Source: CAYRVX01 sp964642165
GTDB lineage: Bacteria > Planctomycetota > Phycisphaerae > SM23-33
Direction: 5' to 3'
Assembly (NCBI GenBank): GCA_964642165.1
Contig: CAZXOC010000327.1
Location: forward strand, 1-7,620
DNA length: 7,620 nucleotides
The position numbers were made by a program, and so were the translations under genes. Below the pieces are notes generated by a model that searched no databases, was not told the origin of the DNA, and saw only the letters and a list, made by a program, of their open reading frames with translations. Positions 5,396-7,620 of this stretch are shown here, in pieces (within the stretch, counting starts at the first letter, position 1; each line of letters opens with the position of its first letter).

Positions 5396-7620
5396 ATGAA
5401 TCCGGACATACGACTCGTATTGACTCTGGCAGCAGCGATGGCGTTGTGGATCGCCGAGGCGGCCAACGGGGCCGAGGCCTCGCCCGCGGAGCAGACCGCC
5501 GCGGTCGATCTGGCCAAGCTGGTGGGTCAACCAGCCGATATCGCCCCCAGCGCGTACCTCTACCGCGCTGACCGCCGGATCCAGGCCAACCCGCCGGAGA
5601 CTTCGTTCCTCTTCGCCGGCGCCGTCGGGCACGAGCGCGACGGCGTGATCTGCGGTCTGCTGTGGGAGGAACCTCGCCCGGTCAGCCGAATCGAGTTGAC
5701 CTGGCCTCCCGGCGCGAAACCAGTCCCCCGCGCCAGGGATATCGTCGTGCGATGGGTGCCGCACGGCAACAGCTCCAGTTGGTGGTCCCGCCGCGGCGGG
5801 AGGCCCGAACGGCCAACGCGACTTGGGCCTCTCCCGACGGGCGGAGGATCATCTACGCAGTCGATGCACTCCGGCCGGAGTCTGCGATGGACAATCTGGT
5901 TGTGGCGCTGCGGGACGGACTTGCCACGCCGCTCAGACCCTATGCGGCCCCGGTTGTTCGGGTGTTCACCCCGGAAGCCTGGAATCTCATGGACGTCGAG
6001 ATCGAGTGGGCGTTCCAGAGCGAGGCGCGGAAGCTAGACTTCAGCGGATCTGTCGAGGCATACAACGGGCTCGTCGGCAGACCCCGTCCGCTCCCGGATG
6101 ACGCCGGGACTGTGGTCACCGGTGGGGCCAGGTGGCAATCGAAGGCCACCGGCGGGGGTCGACGAGGCATCGCCCTGCGGCTGCTGTACCTTGGGCCCAC
6201 GCAAAACACACGGGTCTGGCGCCACCAGGCCCGACTGAAGGACGTCAACCGTACGATCGTGACCGTGCGGACGGCGTCGGGCAGCTTCTCCTTCCTGCCG
6301 GCGGATCTAGAGACCGGACCGATTCTGGCCCCGGAGTACGGCTTCTTCGTCCGGGCCGCTGCCAAGCGCCAGGGGACCCTCGCGCACAACGGGACACGCC
6401 GCGCCTCGGTTGAGAAGGACCTGCTGCGCACGAAGGTCAATTCAGTCGCGGGCAATCCGGCGGTCCGGGGTTGGGGCAGCAACGACACACCGTGGTTCGG
6501 TGCGAACCCGGCCGCCAGACCCGTCCGGGTCAGCACCTTTGCGTTGCCGGCTCGCAGCGTGGCGATGCATCCGGGCCCCGGCCAGCCAGTCGCCGCCGGC
6601 TGGCGGAGTCCGATTGCCGGCCGGGTAACCGTCCGGGCCAGGCTGGCCGACGCCGATGCCAATGGCGGTAACGGAGTCGAGTTGTCGGTCACGGCCGATG
6701 GCAAGGCCGGGCACAGGGTCCTGGCCGGCGGCGAGATCGACAACGGCGGGGTGCAATCGACCCCCGCCGACAGCGGCGCCAAGCCGGCGTCGCTCGCCGT
6801 GGGGCCGGGCGACATGATTTCGCTGGTCGTCGCCGCCAGGTCCGGCAACCACGGGTTCGACACGACCGTCGTCGAGTTAGTCATCGCCGAAGTCGGCGGG
6901 AAGCAGCGCGTTTGGAACTTGACGAAGGACGTGGTGGACAGTGTTCAGGCGGGCAACCCACACGCCGACTCTCTCGGCAACGGGGCCGTGTGGTGTTTCC
7001 ACGCTCCAGTGGGCACGGTTGTCCCGTCGGCCGCCGACCGTCCCGTGTTGCTTGAGTCGCGGGCGATCAGCGCGCGCGGGTTCGTGAGGGAGCTGGCCGG
7101 CAAGGGACTCAAGACCATCCGCCGGCGCGTGCGCGCCCGCGAGGAGCAGACGTGGGAGGCCGCGATGCGGGCCTTGCACGGAACGCGGCCCTTGCCTCCC
7201 TACCCGAAACCGGACTTCGAGCCGCCGGCGGAGATTGACGTGCCCCAGCAGCGCTTGGTGGATGCGTGGCGCGTGGGGGCGTGGCACCTGCTGCGCGTGT
7301 TGAAGAAGGACGCCCGCGGAAGGTATATCGTGCGCGACTTCCCGTACGACGCCCTGGCTCACGAAACGCACCTGATCCTCCGCGCACTGGACCTCCAGGG
7401 CATGCACAAGGCGGCCCGGGACGGATTGGCCCGCTGGCTTGAACGCGACACGACCAAGCCGGTGCGACTCGACGGGCAGTTCGCCGACTCGATCGGCATC
7501 CTGGGCGGCGTGGAGTGGGACTCGCCGCACATGGGCGGGCCGGGCCTCATGCAGTGGCAGATGGTTGAGCACTACCTGTTCACCGGCGACAAAAAGTTTC
7601 TCAAAGAGCGGGCGTACCCC
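5396..7620 (+). CDS. secreted multidomain six-hairpin glycosidase-like protein, one apparent frameshift, 3' end beyond the window
   Basis: Starts M-N-P-D-I-R and has a signal peptide: hydrophobic core at about residues 7-20 and a likely cut after A26-E-A28, so it is exported. Reading is in one frame to about residue 134 (W-W-S-R-R-G) and then continues in another; restoring one base near 5798 joins them. The restored protein has 742 residues up to the window edge and no stop is reached. Residues about 30-250 look like beta-sandwich domains, including L-L-W-E-E-P-R-P-V-S-R-I-E-L of discoidin-like style. Around 385-530 lies a second beta module with H392-P-G-P-G and G-W-R-S-P-I, ending W507-N-L-T-K-D and N521-P-H-A-D-S, a pattern I know from planctomycete secreted proteins. 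From about 615 begins an (alpha/alpha)6 domain with E657-T-H659, D693-G and a closing Y-L-F-T-G-D-K-K-F-L helix, as in six-hairpin glycosidases (GH78-like among others). The catalytic part and specificity lie beyond the window. The function call, a surface or secreted glycan-degrading enzyme, is therefore broad. Confidence 0.68.
5795..5800 (+). other. probable single-base deletion (frameshift site) in the secreted gene
   Basis: Upstream codons start at positions 3n+2 and downstream codons at 3n+1. The switch fits best inside GGCGGG: one extra G would give G-G-E-A-R-T-A-N-A-T-W-A-S-P-D-G in a continuous frame. Both sides are well-formed protein, and no slippery heptamer or stimulatory structure typical of programmed shifting is evident. 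Confidence 0.7.

Noticed and set aside
5940..6884. 314-codon minus-strand ORF
   Set aside because: Antisense to the well-formed sense frame of the secreted protein; Pro/Ala/Ser/Thr-rich with no motif.
6877..7572. 231-codon minus-strand ORF
   Set aside because: Antisense to the six-hairpin domain, whose sense reading is open and shows conserved features.

Overview
This is a GC-rich stretch of bacterial DNA, probably from an uncultured environmental organism. A run of ten Ns inside a gene and an apparent single-base frameshift suggest a draft scaffold or metagenome assembly. The best lineage guess is Planctomycetota. The last gene carries a beta-sandwich module with wording (a G-W-R-S-P-I motif, then a W-N-L-T-K-D ... 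G-N-P-H-A-D-S stretch) that I associate with planctomycete secreted proteins. That assignment rests on memory of the family, not on a search.

Layout, left to right. Positions 1-174 may hold the 5' end of an unidentified leftward gene (low confidence). About 340 bases of non-coding DNA follow, separating it from a rightward cluster. Positions 528-3614 encode a large glycoside hydrolase of the GH106 (alpha-L-rhamnosidase-like) type with no signal peptide. After 86 bases comes an NAD(P)-dependent oxidoreductase with a C-terminal SAF domain (3701-5088), a family that includes homoserine-dehydrogenase-like proteins and the Brucella DXP reductoisomerase-like enzyme DRL. This gene is interrupted by the ten-N gap. 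A 45-codon ORF overlaps its stop by ATGA and may or may not be real. After a short spacer, a secreted multidomain protein starts at 5396 and runs off the right edge. It has a signal peptide, beta-sandwich domains and the beginning of an (alpha/alpha)6 six-hairpin glycosidase-like domain. Its reading frame is broken once near 5798, most simply by one missing G.

How the genes may work together (inference): the secreted protein would bind or cleave a polysaccharide or glycan outside the cytoplasm, the GH106-like enzyme would process imported oligosaccharides in the cytoplasm, and the oxidoreductase would act on a released sugar or sugar-derived acid. All three are on the same strand and are closely spaced, so they may be co-transcribed, but no promoter or terminator can be called with confidence. 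No RNA gene, CRISPR array, insertion sequence or attachment site was seen.
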